DNA of 64,000 bases, from NCBI GenBank assembly GCA_045612305.1, contig JAZKYU010000049.1, positions 1 to 64,000 on the forward strand, read 5' to 3'. Made by a program: the position numbers and the translations under genes. The notes below the pieces were generated by a model. That model was not told the origin of the DNA, made no database searches, and saw only the letters and a list, made by a program, of their open reading frames with translations. This stretch comes from HGM04593 sp045612305 (GTDB taxonomy: Bacteria; Bacteroidota; Bacteroidia; Bacteroidales; Bacteroidaceae). This document shows positions 35,449-44,425 of this stretch, in pieces (position 1 is the first letter of the stretch; every line of letters starts with the position of its first letter).

Positions 35449-38379
35449 TTACTTAAGCAAGAAACGAAGAACTGCACCCATAAGATAGAAGCGTAGTTGT
35501 TCGTTGTCAACTGCCTCAAACGGGAAACTTGTAGAAAGCACGCGATACCTGCCCGCATAGGCCACGCCGGCGCTCTTCTTGTTCTTGTTATAGACAAACG
35601 CCACAAAAGCATCCTTCGCGGGCACAAGCACATCGGGGCGCGGCACAGCATAACACTCTTCGTTCACAGTGCGATGTATGGGCAAAGAGAGGTTAGAGCC
35701 AAAAACAACGTTTTCCGAAGCATCGACCACAGAGCCCCCATACTCAAATTTCAAAACAGAGCGTATAAATTCCTTGTCGGCATCGTTTTTCGACATATCG
35801 CTTGCTATATGCGCTCCACTTACAAAAAGGCGGCCACCACCTGCAAGATAAGCAGCGAGCCTCTCTTGCACCTTTGCTGGGAAAGTTTTGTACGGGTGGT
35901 TATACCCTAAAAGAGAGCCGTCCTCACCTTGTTTCTCCACGCCGGCAATATAGTCGACCACATCGTAACCGGCGAGCGACGCATCACTCTCCATAAACGC
36001 CTCGCTGCTGCACGAAACAAAAGAGACACCGTTTGCAGCCATAGCCTTGCCATGCACATATGGATAGTCGAAGCTGTTTCCTGCTATGAGCAAACCCTCA
36101 AAGTCGTTCCCGCTCAAGCCCAAGCCATCCTCGAAACCTATATTCCCTCGCTCGTAATCGAGCTGACGTCCACCATACTCGGCCGTGCACATATAGGGCA
36201 CACCCGGGTCGCCGTCCAAGTCAAAACCAGCTTTTGAAACCGTGCACACCTCGCGCGGCCCACTCAAGCGGTGAAAACCGTTAACAATAAGAGCAAAGCC
36301 CTTCTCTCGCTTGGCAGCATAGGCCGACAGCACCTCCGAAGGAAAGCTCTCGCCACCATCATTAAGTGCCGCCACCTTGAAGCTATACTGCACATCTTCT
36401 AGTATAGGAAAGTTATAACTGCACCCCTCTACAACCCGCCCGTTGTCAAAGTCTCCGTCGTTTATTTTAGTATAAATAATATATGACGTAGGGCGGGCTG
36501 TCGGCTCCAGCTTATCCTCTGTGGGCTGCCAACGCAACTGCACACTCTTGCGTTTATCGTCCATAGACAACGAGAAAGAGTTCACCGGCAAAGGCTGCAC
36601 CACAAACTCACGACCATGCATATAGCACACCTGCTTCAGCAAAGATTTATAGACAGCGCGAGCAAGAGTGAATTTAAAATCGGGGTTATGCCCATAGACC
36701 ATATCCATATAGTTCTGGTGCGATAGCGACTCAAAGATAAGCGACGGCACAACAGGCAAACGCGACTCGCTATAACTCTTGTCAAGAATACCACGAACAG
36801 CCCACTGCTTGCCATAACGCGCCGAAAGGTCGCGTTGCACATCGAGCAAGAGGTTACTCACCAAGTCGCGCGACGCATAACGCGACAGGCCTGCAGCAAC
36901 CGTGTCGCCGCTAAATTCGGTAGTGACAACACCTAAAGAACCCACCACGCTATCCTCGGGAGAAATTCCCGCATCGGAGTGAAAACCAAAAGAGAGCTCT
37001 ATGGGCACATTCAAACCCGTGGTGTCGGGGTTATATACAGAGCCGCCCGACAGATGATTTACCGCATGCGAGCGAGAATTTATATCATCGTTATAATCAA
37101 CCTCGCCACCACTCGGAGTGTAGACCTCATAGGGGAAACCTGAATACTGAAGAGCGTAACGCGCACCCTCGAGATAACGCGGCAAGCCGCTTGTACGTGG
37201 CACACTGTCGCCACGCGCAACAAGCCCCATACCACCACCAAGACGCACCGCGTCGGCGGTGACAACGCCTTCAAATTCACTCTCATTTGTAAGAACAACA
37301 GCCTGATCCTCGTGCTCCCCGGCACGGAAGCGGAAAGTTCCCAGATAGACCCAAGTTCCGCCGCCCATACGCTGGTTAACCTTAAAATCGGTCACACCAC
37401 CACTGTGCAAAACGCTGTAACGTGCATCGGGGACAGAATTTTCTAAAGTTTTATAGGAGACATAGACCGCATAAGCACCATCAACCGGGATTTTAGGTTG
37501 CCAACGCGCAACAGCACTTGTGCGACGCGCACCCTGCGACGAAGCCACTGCCACAGCTGTGCCGTGAGTAAAAGGATTTTCCCCGTCGACATAAAAACCC
37601 TCGCGAGGTTTGAAACCGCCATCGACAACCACCCACTCACGACGCTTCTGCGCCTCTTGAACATAGGTAGAGCCTGGGGAAGAGAGGTCGTTGTCGACAA
37701 CAACACACTCGCGCTGCGTGTCACGTTCGCGCGGAGTATAGACCAATGCCCCTGCATTTTGCAGCATAGGCATCAAAAAGGGAACAACTATCGATTGAGT
37801 AAACAAGTCCTCGGTGGTGCAGAAAAGCGACGGGCGCTGCCACTGCCACATATCCTTTTCGGCCGAGTATATGCGCCCGTGGCTCTGCCACAAAGCAAGA
37901 TGGCGGCCGGCAAGCCCCCGTTCTACCCTGTAAGGCTTCGAAACGTTTTCAACCCAAGGGCGGCCCTTGTATTCCACCGCGCCCCACAACCTTTTAACAT
38001 CGATGGCAACCTTGCGCAGGTTGTTTGGGATAAGTTGCTCTATAGGCTTGCGCGCAGCAATAACCTCTATTTTGTATTTAGACAACGACGGAGGCAACAC
38101 CTTGCGTATGCCTGCATAAATATTGTCGACCACCTCGGGGGTAAAAACCTGCGCAGCAAAAGCGCTGTTCACATATATTACGACCTTGCGGGAAGCCTTG
38201 TTTACAATAACAGGGTTGCTCCTGCGCTCGAGCTTGCACTTTTTAAGAGATATATTATCGGATGTGTACTCCGAAAGACAATTCTCTATAGAACGCACAA
38301 CGGTTTTATCGGCTTTTTGCGCCGACAAAACCGCTACACATAACAGGCAGGCCAACAAGGCCAAAAGCCTTTTAAACAT
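35449..38379 (-). CDS. Large secreted amidase-like protein with golvesin/xanthan-lyase-type domain
   Basis: A 976-residue exported protein with signal peptide FKRLLALLACLLCVAVLSAQ. Parts of an N-acetylmuramoyl-L-alanine amidase (amidase_3) fold can be traced: WQSHGRIY as a possible first metal histidine, VYTPRERDTQRE like the family's TRxxD strand, LSFGFHSDAG as the second histidine, and LIFESLSHQNYMDM in place of the catalytic Glu-GF-S-N segment. A golvesin C-terminal-like/xanthan lyase binding domain appears inserted at about 245-380, a fibronectin-III-like domain near 640-715, and an alpha/beta domain at the C-terminus. Related genes are often called 'xanthan lyase' in Bacteroides, but a peptidoglycan or glycan-binding hydrolase seems more likely. 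Confidence 0.65.
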   Translation of the reverse strand: MFKRLLALLACLLCVAVLSAQKADKTVVRSIENCLSEYTSDNISLKKCKLERRSNPVIVNKASRKVVIYVNSAFAAQVFTPEVVDNIYAGIRKVLPPSLSKYKIEVIAARKPIEQLIPNNLRKVAIDVKRLWGAVEYKGRPWVENVSKPYRVERGLAGRHLALWQSHGRIYSAEKDMWQWQRPSLFCTTEDLFTQSIVVPFLMPMLQNAGALVYTPRERDTQRECVVVDNDLSSPGSTYVQEAQKRREWVVVDGGFKPREGFYVDGENPFTHGTAVAVASSQGARRTSAVARWQPKIPVDGAYAVYVSYKTLENSVPDARYSVLHSGGVTDFKVNQRMGGGTWVYLGTFRFRAGEHEDQAVVLTNESEFEGVVTADAVRLGGGMGLVARGDSVPRTSGLPRYLEGARYALQYSGFPYEVYTPSGGEVDYNDDINSRSHAVNHLSGGSVYNPDTTGLNVPIELSFGFHSDAGISPEDSVVGSLGVVTTEFSGDTVAAGLSRYASRDLVSNLLLDVQRDLSARYGKQWAVRGILDKSYSESRLPVVPSLIFESLSHQNYMDMVYGHNPDFKFTLARAVYKSLLKQVCYMHGREFVVQPLPVNSFSLSMDDKRKSVQLRWQPTEDKLEPTARPTSYIIYTKINDGDFDNGRVVEGCSYNFPILEDVQYSFKVAALNDGGESFPSEVLSAYAAKREKGFALIVNGFHRLSGPREVCTVSKAGFDLDGDPGVPYMCTAEYGGRQLDYERGNIGFEDGLGLSGNDFEGLLIAGNSFDYPYVHGKAMAANGVSFVSCSSEAFMESDASLAGYDVVDYIAGVEKQGEDGSLLGYNHPYKTFPAKVQERLAAYLAGGGRLFVSGAHIASDMSKNDADKEFIRSVLKFEYGGSVVDASENVVFGSNLSLPIHRTVNEECYAVPRPDVLVPAKDAFVAFVYNKNKKSAGVAYAGRYRVLSTSFPFEAVDNEQLRFYLMGAVLRFLLK

Positions 38380-38385
38380 AATCGA

Positions 38386-38661
38386 TTACTTTTTTGCCAA
38401 TTGAGCTATCTCGTCGAGAAGAGCTTTTGCATCTTTGTTGAAAGAGTCGCACAATGCATCAAAATATTTCTTTGCAGAGATACCGGGCTCCACGTGGCTC
38501 ACGCGAGCAATATAATCGTTGTTGAGACTGAAGATTTTGTTAAACAAATTCACCCAAGCCTCTGTATCGTTCTTTGCATCAAACGACATGAGGAAAGCCT
38601 CGGTTGCGATGTCGTCAACAATGTAAGTAATCACCTTTTTCAAATTCTTTCTGCTTGCCAT
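38386..38661 (-). CDS. Conserved hypothetical protein, 91 aa
   Basis: A 91-residue, mostly helical, soluble protein (start ASRKNLKKVITYIVDDIATE). It has no signal peptide and no known motif; similar short proteins are common in Bacteroidales, but I cannot name a family. It lies six bases before the amidase-like gene and shares a good promoter, so it is a genuine gene and the first of a two-gene operon. Confidence 0.75.
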   Translation of the reverse strand: MASRKNLKKVITYIVDDIATEAFLMSFDAKNDTEAWVNLFNKIFSLNNDYIARVSHVEPGISAKKYFDALCDSFNKDAKALLDEIAQLAKK

Positions 38662-38728
38662 AATAATACTTTCAAAAAATTATAAATGATATATTGGGGA
38701 ACGGGCAAAACAAGCCCGCTCTCTACGG

Positions 38729-38760
38729 CAAATATACGCTTTTCTCTTTAAAGAAGCAAC
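38729..38760 (-). promoter_or_regulatory. Promoter of the 91-aa protein / amidase operon
   Basis: On the minus strand: GTTG (38757-38760), 20 bases, TATATTTG (38729-38736). The -7 box is exact and the -33 box keeps the TTG core. It lies 68 bases before the start codon. Confidence 0.7.
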
Positions 38761-38892
38761 ATTTACACAAAATAGAGTTCTTTTTTGCAAATAATTGAGA
38801 TTATTGGGCATAAAAAACGACAAACCTCTTTTACATCTCATAAAAAAAAGCGAAATTTGCCATTAGTTTGAACCAATCTTATTTTATAACAT

Positions 38893-40539
38893 ATGAAAAT
38901 TAGTGCATTACAAAAAGCAAGAGCTGAGTATCAGCCCAAGTTGCCTCAGGCATTGAAAGAGGTTGTAAAAATCACAGAAGGTGCAGCAACACAGTCTGTT
39001 GCCGACCAAGAGGCAATCAAGTCTATGTTCCCCAACACCTACGGTCTCCCCATCGTTACATTCGAGAAAGGTGGCCAGGCTGCTGAGTACCCCGCAATCA
39101 ACGTTGGTGTTATCCTTTCTGGTGGCCAGGCTCCTGGTGGACACAACGTTATCGCAGGTCTTTTCGACGGTATCAAAAAGCTGAACGCAGAGAGCCGTTT
39201 GTTCGGTTTCCTCATGGGCCCCGGCGGTCTTGTTGACCACAAATATATGGAGATCACTCCCGAGATTATGGACGCTTACCGCAACACTGGTGGTTTCGAC
39301 ATCATCGGCTCGGGCCGTACCAAACTCGAGAAAACAGAGCAGTTTGACAAAGGTTTGGAGATTATCAAGGAACTCAACATCAAGGCTCTTGTAATTATCG
39401 GTGGTGACGACTCTAACACTAACGCTTGCGTGCTCGCAGAGTACTATGCAGCAAAGAACACAGGCGTACAGGTTATCGGTTGCCCCAAAACTATCGATGG
39501 CGACCTCAAGAACGCTTACATCGAGACATCTTTCGGTTTCGACACAGCTTGTAAGGTCTACTCAGAGGTTATCGGTAACATACAGCGCGACTGTAACTCG
39601 GCACGTAAATACTGGCACTTCATCAAGTTGATGGGTCGCTCGGCTTCTCACATCGCACTTGAGTGCGCACTCCAGACACAGCCCAACATCTGTATCATCT
39701 CTGAGGAGGTTGAAAAGAAAGCCCTCTCACTCGACGACATCGTAACATCTATCGCCGAGGCTGTAGCTTCTCGCGCAGCAGCAGGTAACAACTTCGGTAC
39801 CGTTCTCATCCCCGAGGGCCTTATCGAGTTTATCCCCGCTATGAAGTCACTCATCGCCGAGCTCAACGACCTCTTGGCTGTTAAGGGTGAGGAGTATGCA
39901 GCTATTGAGCCCGCCGCTAAACGTCAGTACATCATCGACCAGCTTTCTAAGGACAACGGCGAGGTTTACGCAAGCCTCCCCGCTGGTGTTGCACGCCAGC
40001 TCACTATGGACCGCGACCCCCACGGCAACGTACAGGTTTCGCTCATCGAGACAGAAAAACTTCTCTCGGAGATGGTAGGCAACAAGCTTGCTGCTTGGAA
40101 GAAAGAGGGCAAATACACAGGCTCTTTCAACCCCCAACACCACTTCTTCGGTTATGAGGGTCGTTGCGCTGCTCCCTCTAACTACGATGCAGACTACTGC
40201 TATGCTCTCGGTTACAACGCAACACAGCTCATCGCTGCTGGCAAAACAGGTTATATGTCATCTATCCGCAACACAACAGCTCCCGCTGCCGAGTGGATTG
40301 CAGGTGGTATACCCATCACTATGATGATGAACATGGAGCGTCGTCACGGCGAGATGAAACCCGTTATCCAGAAAGCGTTGGTAGACCTCGAGGGTGCACC
40401 CTTCAAGGCTTTTGCAGCCAACAGAGAGACTTGGGCAAAAGAGACTTGCTACGTATACCCCGGCCCCATCCAGTACTTTGGACCTTCTGAGGTTTGCGAC
40501 CAGACAACAAGAACTCTTGCTCTTGAGCAACAGAAGTAA
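38893..40539 (+). CDS. pfp: PPi-dependent 6-phosphofructokinase
   Basis: A 548-residue enzyme of the PfpB type that phosphorylates fructose 6-phosphate with pyrophosphate, reversibly, in glycolysis. GGQAPGGHN (77-85) is the phosphate site; GGDDSN (170-175) has Asp where ATP-dependent enzymes have Gly, the mark of PPi use; PKTIDGD (198-204) is the catalytic loop. The length and sequence match the long PPi-PFK group found in Bacteroidetes and plants. I found no consensus promoter; TTAGTTTG at 38863-38870 is one base off the -7 box. Confidence 0.97.
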   Translation: MKISALQKARAEYQPKLPQALKEVVKITEGAATQSVADQEAIKSMFPNTYGLPIVTFEKGGQAAEYPAINVGVILSGGQAPGGHNVIAGLFDGIKKLNAESRLFGFLMGPGGLVDHKYMEITPEIMDAYRNTGGFDIIGSGRTKLEKTEQFDKGLEIIKELNIKALVIIGGDDSNTNACVLAEYYAAKNTGVQVIGCPKTIDGDLKNAYIETSFGFDTACKVYSEVIGNIQRDCNSARKYWHFIKLMGRSASHIALECALQTQPNICIISEEVEKKALSLDDIVTSIAEAVASRAAAGNNFGTVLIPEGLIEFIPAMKSLIAELNDLLAVKGEEYAAIEPAAKRQYIIDQLSKDNGEVYASLPAGVARQLTMDRDPHGNVQVSLIETEKLLSEMVGNKLAAWKKEGKYTGSFNPQHHFFGYEGRCAAPSNYDADYCYALGYNATQLIAAGKTGYMSSIRNTTAPAAEWIAGGIPITMMMNMERRHGEMKPVIQKALVDLEGAPFKAFAANRETWAKETCYVYPGPIQYFGPSEVCDQTTRTLALEQQK

Positions 40540-40558
40540 TAAATTTTCACAAGCCTAA

Positions 40559-41404
40559 ATGGCCGAGAAAAAAACAAAACAAAAGAGAACCAGAGGACGG
40601 AAGAACAATTCCGCCCGCCGTTCATCATCACCAGCGGTAGCACGTCCTATGCCCCGCTGGATGTATGTTACAACCATCGTGTGCGTAGTAGCCGTTGCGC
40701 TCTGCCTTATATACACACTTTTCTTCCGCCCTTACTTCTATCGTTTCCGCCCCTGCTACGGGCACAAGCACTACGAGATATGCCTCCCGTCGGGATACAC
40801 CGTTTTTGGCATCGACATATCGCATCACCAAGGGAACATAGACTGGCAAAAATTCCAAGACGAAAACCCACCCGAAGCCCCCATATCTTTTGTATACACA
40901 AAGGCTACTGAGGGCAGCGACTTTGTCGACGCGAACTTCCACGACAACTTTACCGCCGCACGCAAGCACGGTTTCTTGCGTGGCGCCTACCACTACTTCA
41001 GCACCACATCGTCGGGGCTTGCACAAGCGCAAATGTTTATAAAAACAGTAAAGTTAGAGCGAGGCGACCTACCCCCTATGATAGATATCGAAGAGAGGCC
41101 TAAAGACAAAAAACAGTTTATCCAAGAACTTAAATTGTTTATCTCCAAGATTGAAGAGCACTACGGTGTAAAACCCATAATATACACCTACCGAAAATAC
41201 AAAACACAATATTTGAGCGAAGCCTTCTTCGACAGATACCCCTCATGGGTAGCACACTACTACATCGATAGCCTCGGCGAGGATGTTAAGTGGCTCATTT
41301 GGCAGTGTTCCGACATAGGCGAGGTGCCCGGCATACCGCAAAATGTGGATATAAACATATTCAACGGCAGTATCGAGCAGTTAAAAAGCCTAGGTATAAA
41401 ATAA
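40559..41404 (+). CDS. Membrane-anchored GH25 lysozyme-like muramidase
   Basis: A 281-residue protein with a basic N-terminus, one membrane helix (about 34-56) and a GH25 domain. Catalytic landmarks are D86 in GIDISHHQG, E118 in YTKATEGSDF, and MIDIEERP further on. The family cleaves the MurNAc-GlcNAc bond of peptidoglycan. The helix would leave the enzyme facing the periplasm. It starts 19 bases after pfp and may be co-transcribed with it. It converges on the RluD gene with a three-base gap. Confidence 0.93.
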   Translation: MAEKKTKQKRTRGRKNNSARRSSSPAVARPMPRWMYVTTIVCVVAVALCLIYTLFFRPYFYRFRPCYGHKHYEICLPSGYTVFGIDISHHQGNIDWQKFQDENPPEAPISFVYTKATEGSDFVDANFHDNFTAARKHGFLRGAYHYFSTTSSGLAQAQMFIKTVKLERGDLPPMIDIEERPKDKKQFIQELKLFISKIEEHYGVKPIIYTYRKYKTQYLSEAFFDRYPSWVAHYYIDSLGEDVKWLIWQCSDIGEVPGIPQNVDINIFNGSIEQLKSLGIK

Positions 41405-41407
41405 ACA

Positions 41408-42490
41408 TTACTGATTATAGGCTGCGCTTGCCTGAGAGTAATTGCGCCACGCCGCCAACAAGTCTTGAAAATCGGCAGGAAGCTCCGAGTCGAAGTACAT
41501 CATCTCGCCCGTTGTAGGGTGAACAAAACCCAGTGTCTTTGCGTGAAGCGCTTGACGCGGACAAAGCTTAAAACAGTTGCGCACAAACTGGCTGTACTTG
41601 CTAAAGTTTGTTCCTTTCAAAATTTCATCGCCACCATACACATCGTCGTTAAAAAGTATGTGACCTATGTGCTTCATATGCACCCTTATCTGGTGCGTGC
41701 GGCCTGTTTCAAGGTTACACTCAACAAGTGAAACATAAGAGAGACGTTCAAGTACCTTATAGTGAGTAACAGCGTGCTTGCCCACAGTCTCGTCGGGCGA
41801 CACACACATCTGCAAGCGGTTACGAGGATTGCGGGTTATGTTCCCTATCACAGTGCCGGTATCCTCCTTTAGAGCACCCCAAACAACTGCGTTATATGTG
41901 CGCTTTGTCGTCTTTTTGAAAAACTGCATACCAAGATGGGCCTTCGCAGCTGCAGTCTTTGCTACAACCAACAAGCCCGATGTATTCTTGTCTATTCTGT
42001 GCACAAGACCCACCTGCGGGTCGTTAGCATCAAAATCTTTATTATTGCGCAGATGCCACGCAACAGCGTTTATGAGCGTTCCGTGCGTGTTTCCACAACC
42101 CGGGTGCACAACAAGCCCTGCGGGTTTGTTCACAACCATAAGGTCGTCGTCCTCGTAAACAACATCGAGAGGTATATCCTCGGGCACGATGCTGTTGTCG
42201 TAGACGGGGGTGTTCATCGTAATCACAATGTTGTCACACGGCTTAACCTTGTAATTACTCTTTACCACCTTGCCGTTAACCGAGATAGCACCCGCGTCGG
42301 CAGCCTGCTGAATTTTATTGCGCGAGGTGTTGGCTACGTGATCTATGAGAAATTTGTCTATGCGTATAGGAGATTGCCCCTTGTCGGCAACCAAGCAAAT
42401 CTCTTTAAAGAGTGTCTCTTCGGCCATCGAGAGCTCGTCGCCATCGATCAAAGAGCTATCGTAATCTTCTAAAAAATCAAATTCAGACAT
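41408..42490 (-). CDS. rluD: RluD-type ribosomal large subunit pseudouridine synthase
   Basis: A 360-residue RluA-family enzyme. An N-terminal acidic extension is followed by an S4 RNA-binding domain (about 41-95) and the catalytic domain with D167 in GLVHRIDKNTSGLLVVAKT. Other family blocks are NKPAGLVVHPG and ETGRTHQIRVHM. RluD modifies helix 69 of 23S rRNA; the exact target positions here are inferred. It follows the PASTA gene by five bases, an association common in Bacteroidales. Confidence 0.93.
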   Translation of the reverse strand: MSEFDFLEDYDSSLIDGDELSMAEETLFKEICLVADKGQSPIRIDKFLIDHVANTSRNKIQQAADAGAISVNGKVVKSNYKVKPCDNIVITMNTPVYDNSIVPEDIPLDVVYEDDDLMVVNKPAGLVVHPGCGNTHGTLINAVAWHLRNNKDFDANDPQVGLVHRIDKNTSGLLVVAKTAAAKAHLGMQFFKKTTKRTYNAVVWGALKEDTGTVIGNITRNPRNRLQMCVSPDETVGKHAVTHYKVLERLSYVSLVECNLETGRTHQIRVHMKHIGHILFNDDVYGGDEILKGTNFSKYSQFVRNCFKLCPRQALHAKTLGFVHPTTGEMMYFDSELPADFQDLLAAWRNYSQASAAYNQ

Positions 42491-42495
42491 AATAC

Positions 42496-43086
42496 TTATT
42501 CAAACCAAGACTCCTCAATAACAGCCTCACCCTCTTCCACAATCTCTTCTCCGTTACCTATGCAGAGTGTGAGTGTAGCACCCACAGGCACCATAGCACC
42601 GTTCTGCAAGGTGTCGGCACCCTTAAGCACCGCATACACCCAATCGGCCTCGCCGTTAATCTTCACATTCTCGGTAAGTTTAAAACCCGCAGCTGTGATG
42701 CGAGCAACAGCTTCGCGCAACGAGCAGTTATCAACTACGTCGGGCAAACGCATCTCGGGCTCCCTGGAAGAGTTTAGTGTTAGCTGTATTTTGCGGCCCT
42801 CCTTCACTTGAGAGCCACGCAGAGGTAGTTGTTCCACCACCTCGTCCTCGCGAGCACCCTTTTTGTATTTATAATCAACAATTTCAAAATCGAGTTTTTT
42901 GCTGCGCAACAACTCGGCAGCATCTTCTATATTCATACCACAAATATAGGGCACCTCTATCACCTGCCCGTGCAGAGTGTAGCTATCGAGCCACGAGAGG
43001 GCAAAATAACACACAGCAACCAGCACAGCAGCCATAGCCGCTATATTTATAGAAAACAACTTTATAAAACCAAGAAATTTCTTCAT
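42496..43086 (-). CDS. PASTA-domain membrane protein
   Basis: A 196-residue protein with one N-terminal membrane helix (LFSINIAAMAAVLVAVCYFA) and two PASTA domains: about 42-108 (VIEVPYICGMNIEDAAELLR...) and 113-178 (MRLPDVVDNCSLREAVARI...). PASTA domains bind peptidoglycan fragments or lipid II, usually on Ser/Thr kinases or PBPs; here no kinase or transpeptidase domain is attached. The C-terminus is acidic. Four 86-bp repeats lie directly upstream. Confidence 0.9.
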   Translation of the reverse strand: MKKFLGFIKLFSINIAAMAAVLVAVCYFALSWLDSYTLHGQVIEVPYICGMNIEDAAELLRSKKLDFEIVDYKYKKGAREDEVVEQLPLRGSQVKEGRKIQLTLNSSREPEMRLPDVVDNCSLREAVARITAAGFKLTENVKINGEADWVYAVLKGADTLQNGAMVPVGATLTLCIGNGEEIVEEGEAVIEESWFE

Positions 43087-43132
43087 AGCTCTTTAATTTA
43101 AGCAAATTATGCCAAGTAAATCACATTCCCCA

Positions 43133-43484
43133 CAAAGATAGCTACAAACGAGCGAGAAATATGAAGCTTGCTTCAATATTTTTCAAAGCGAGTGCAGCGC
43201 ATCTTCGAAATTCTATTTCAAAGATAGTTACAAACGAGCGAGAAATATGAAGCTTGCTTCAATATTTTTCAAAGCGAGTGCAGCACATCTTCGAAATTCT
43301 ATTTCAAAGATAGTTACAAACGAGCGAGAAATATGAAGCTTGCTTTAATATTTTTCAAAGCGAGTGCAGTATATCTTCGAATTTCTATTTCAAAGATAGT
43401 TACAAACGAGCGAGAAATTGAAGCTTGCTTCAATATTTTTCAAAGCGAGTGCAGCACATCTTCGAAATTCTATTTCAAAGATAC
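43133..43484. repeat. Tandem array of four 86-bp repeats upstream of the PASTA-rluD operon
   Basis: Copies start at 43133, 43219, 43305 and 43391 (the last is 85 bp), followed by a nine-base remnant at 43476. They differ at only a few positions each. Every unit begins CAAAGATA, which on the minus strand is TATCTTTG, the Bacteroidetes -7 box, so five such boxes point at the PASTA gene; none has TTTG at 19-21 bases. Each unit can form two hairpins: around GAAGC-TT-GCTTC with extended arms, and CTTCGAAAT-TCT-ATTTCAAAG with one mismatch. The 86-bp period is not a multiple of three, so no repeat protein is encoded. The rest of 43087-43655 holds a promoter and nothing else visible. Confidence 0.93.
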
Positions 43485-43587
43485 AAAAAAATAGCTACAT
43501 AACTAATAAGCCAGCGTTTTATCTTCCAAAAAAAAGAGCACCCCCTAAAAAAACAGCAACAAAGCACAAACGAGGGCCTGTTTTGTC

Positions 43588-43618
43588 TTGTATTCTTTAT
43601 AGTTTTATATTATCTTCG
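43588..43618 (+). promoter_or_regulatory. Probable promoter of the DUF4468 gene
   Basis: TTG (43588-43590), 20 bases, TATCTTCG (43611-43618): one mismatch from the consensus -7 box, 38 bases before the start codon. Confidence 0.6.
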
Positions 43619-43655
43619 CACGAAGAAGAATAATATAACAAAACACTATAAGATT

Positions 43656-44252
43656 ATGAAAAAGATAATCCCTTTGATACTCCTGTTCGCACTTACAGCA
43701 ACAACAGCCCAGGCCCAGCTATTCAAGAGCAAGGATAAAACCATAAAAAAAGAATACAACGTGGGTACCGTACCCGTTGTAAACAACAAGGTAACTTTTG
43801 AAGAGAGCATCCCCGCCGAAGGTTTGAGCGCAAAAGAGATAGAAAACGTTGTAAACGAATGGTTTGCCGAGCGTTTTGTAAAACCTGTTGTCATAGGCTT
43901 CAAAAAATACGAGCAAGAGACACCCGGAACAATCATAGCAAAAGCCGAGGAGTACATCGTGTTCAAAAAGAAATTCTTCGTGCTTAACCGCACAAGAATA
44001 TACTACTTCCTCACTATAACCTGCGAGGATGGGTTGTGTAAATTCAATATGTCGAGAATAACATACTGGTGGGACGATGAAGCCGATTTTGGAGGCATAA
44101 AGATGACTGCCGAAGAATGCATCACCGACGAAGAGGCCATAGACAAGAAAAACCGTCTGAAACGCTTCAACGGCAAGTTCCGCACAAAGACCATCGACCT
44201 CAAAAACCAGCTCATAGAACAACTAAAGAACAAACTCTCAACAGCAAAATAA
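43656..44252 (+). CDS. DUF4468 (TBP-like fold) exported protein
   Basis: A 198-residue protein with signal peptide KKIIPLILLFALTATTAQAQ. The central part (VTFEESIPAEGLSAKEIENVVNEW..., then YYFLTITCEDGLCKFNMSRI) matches DUF4468 proteins of Bacteroidetes, predicted to have a TATA-box-binding-protein-like fold; the function is unknown. The C-terminus is basic and helical. It leads a run of envelope genes with very short gaps. Confidence 0.8.
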   Translation: MKKIIPLILLFALTATTAQAQLFKSKDKTIKKEYNVGTVPVVNNKVTFEESIPAEGLSAKEIENVVNEWFAERFVKPVVIGFKKYEQETPGTIIAKAEEYIVFKKKFFVLNRTRIYYFLTITCEDGLCKFNMSRITYWWDDEADFGGIKMTAEECITDEEAIDKKNRLKRFNGKFRTKTIDLKNQLIEQLKNKLSTAK

Positions 44253-44253
44253 C

Positions 44254-44421
44254 GTGAACACAATAGACAAAGCAAGATACATACTAAACATTCTATTCCT
44301 CATAGGCGCAGTAGTGACCATAGCGCTATACGCCTTCGGTGGCTCAAATATTTTTCTCTACACAGGGTTAGCTGCCATCACGTTTAAAATGATAGAATTT
44401 ATACTGCGATTTATTCTCTAA
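44254..44421 (+). CDS. Small membrane protein, 55 aa
   Basis: A 56-codon ORF with a GTG start one base after the previous stop and ending four bases before the porin ATG. It encodes two hydrophobic segments: ILNILFLIGAVVTIALYAFG and, after a short loop, IFLYTGLAAITFKMIEFILR. The tight packing and clean two-helix pattern support a real gene. I cannot assign a family or function. Confidence 0.7.
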   Translation: MNTIDKARYILNILFLIGAVVTIALYAFGGSNIFLYTGLAAITFKMIEFILRFIL

Positions 44422-44425
44422 CCAA

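Noticed and set aside
43133..43484. CRISPR array
   Set aside because: The units are head-to-tail and 86 bp long with no unique spacers between them, and no cas gene is near.
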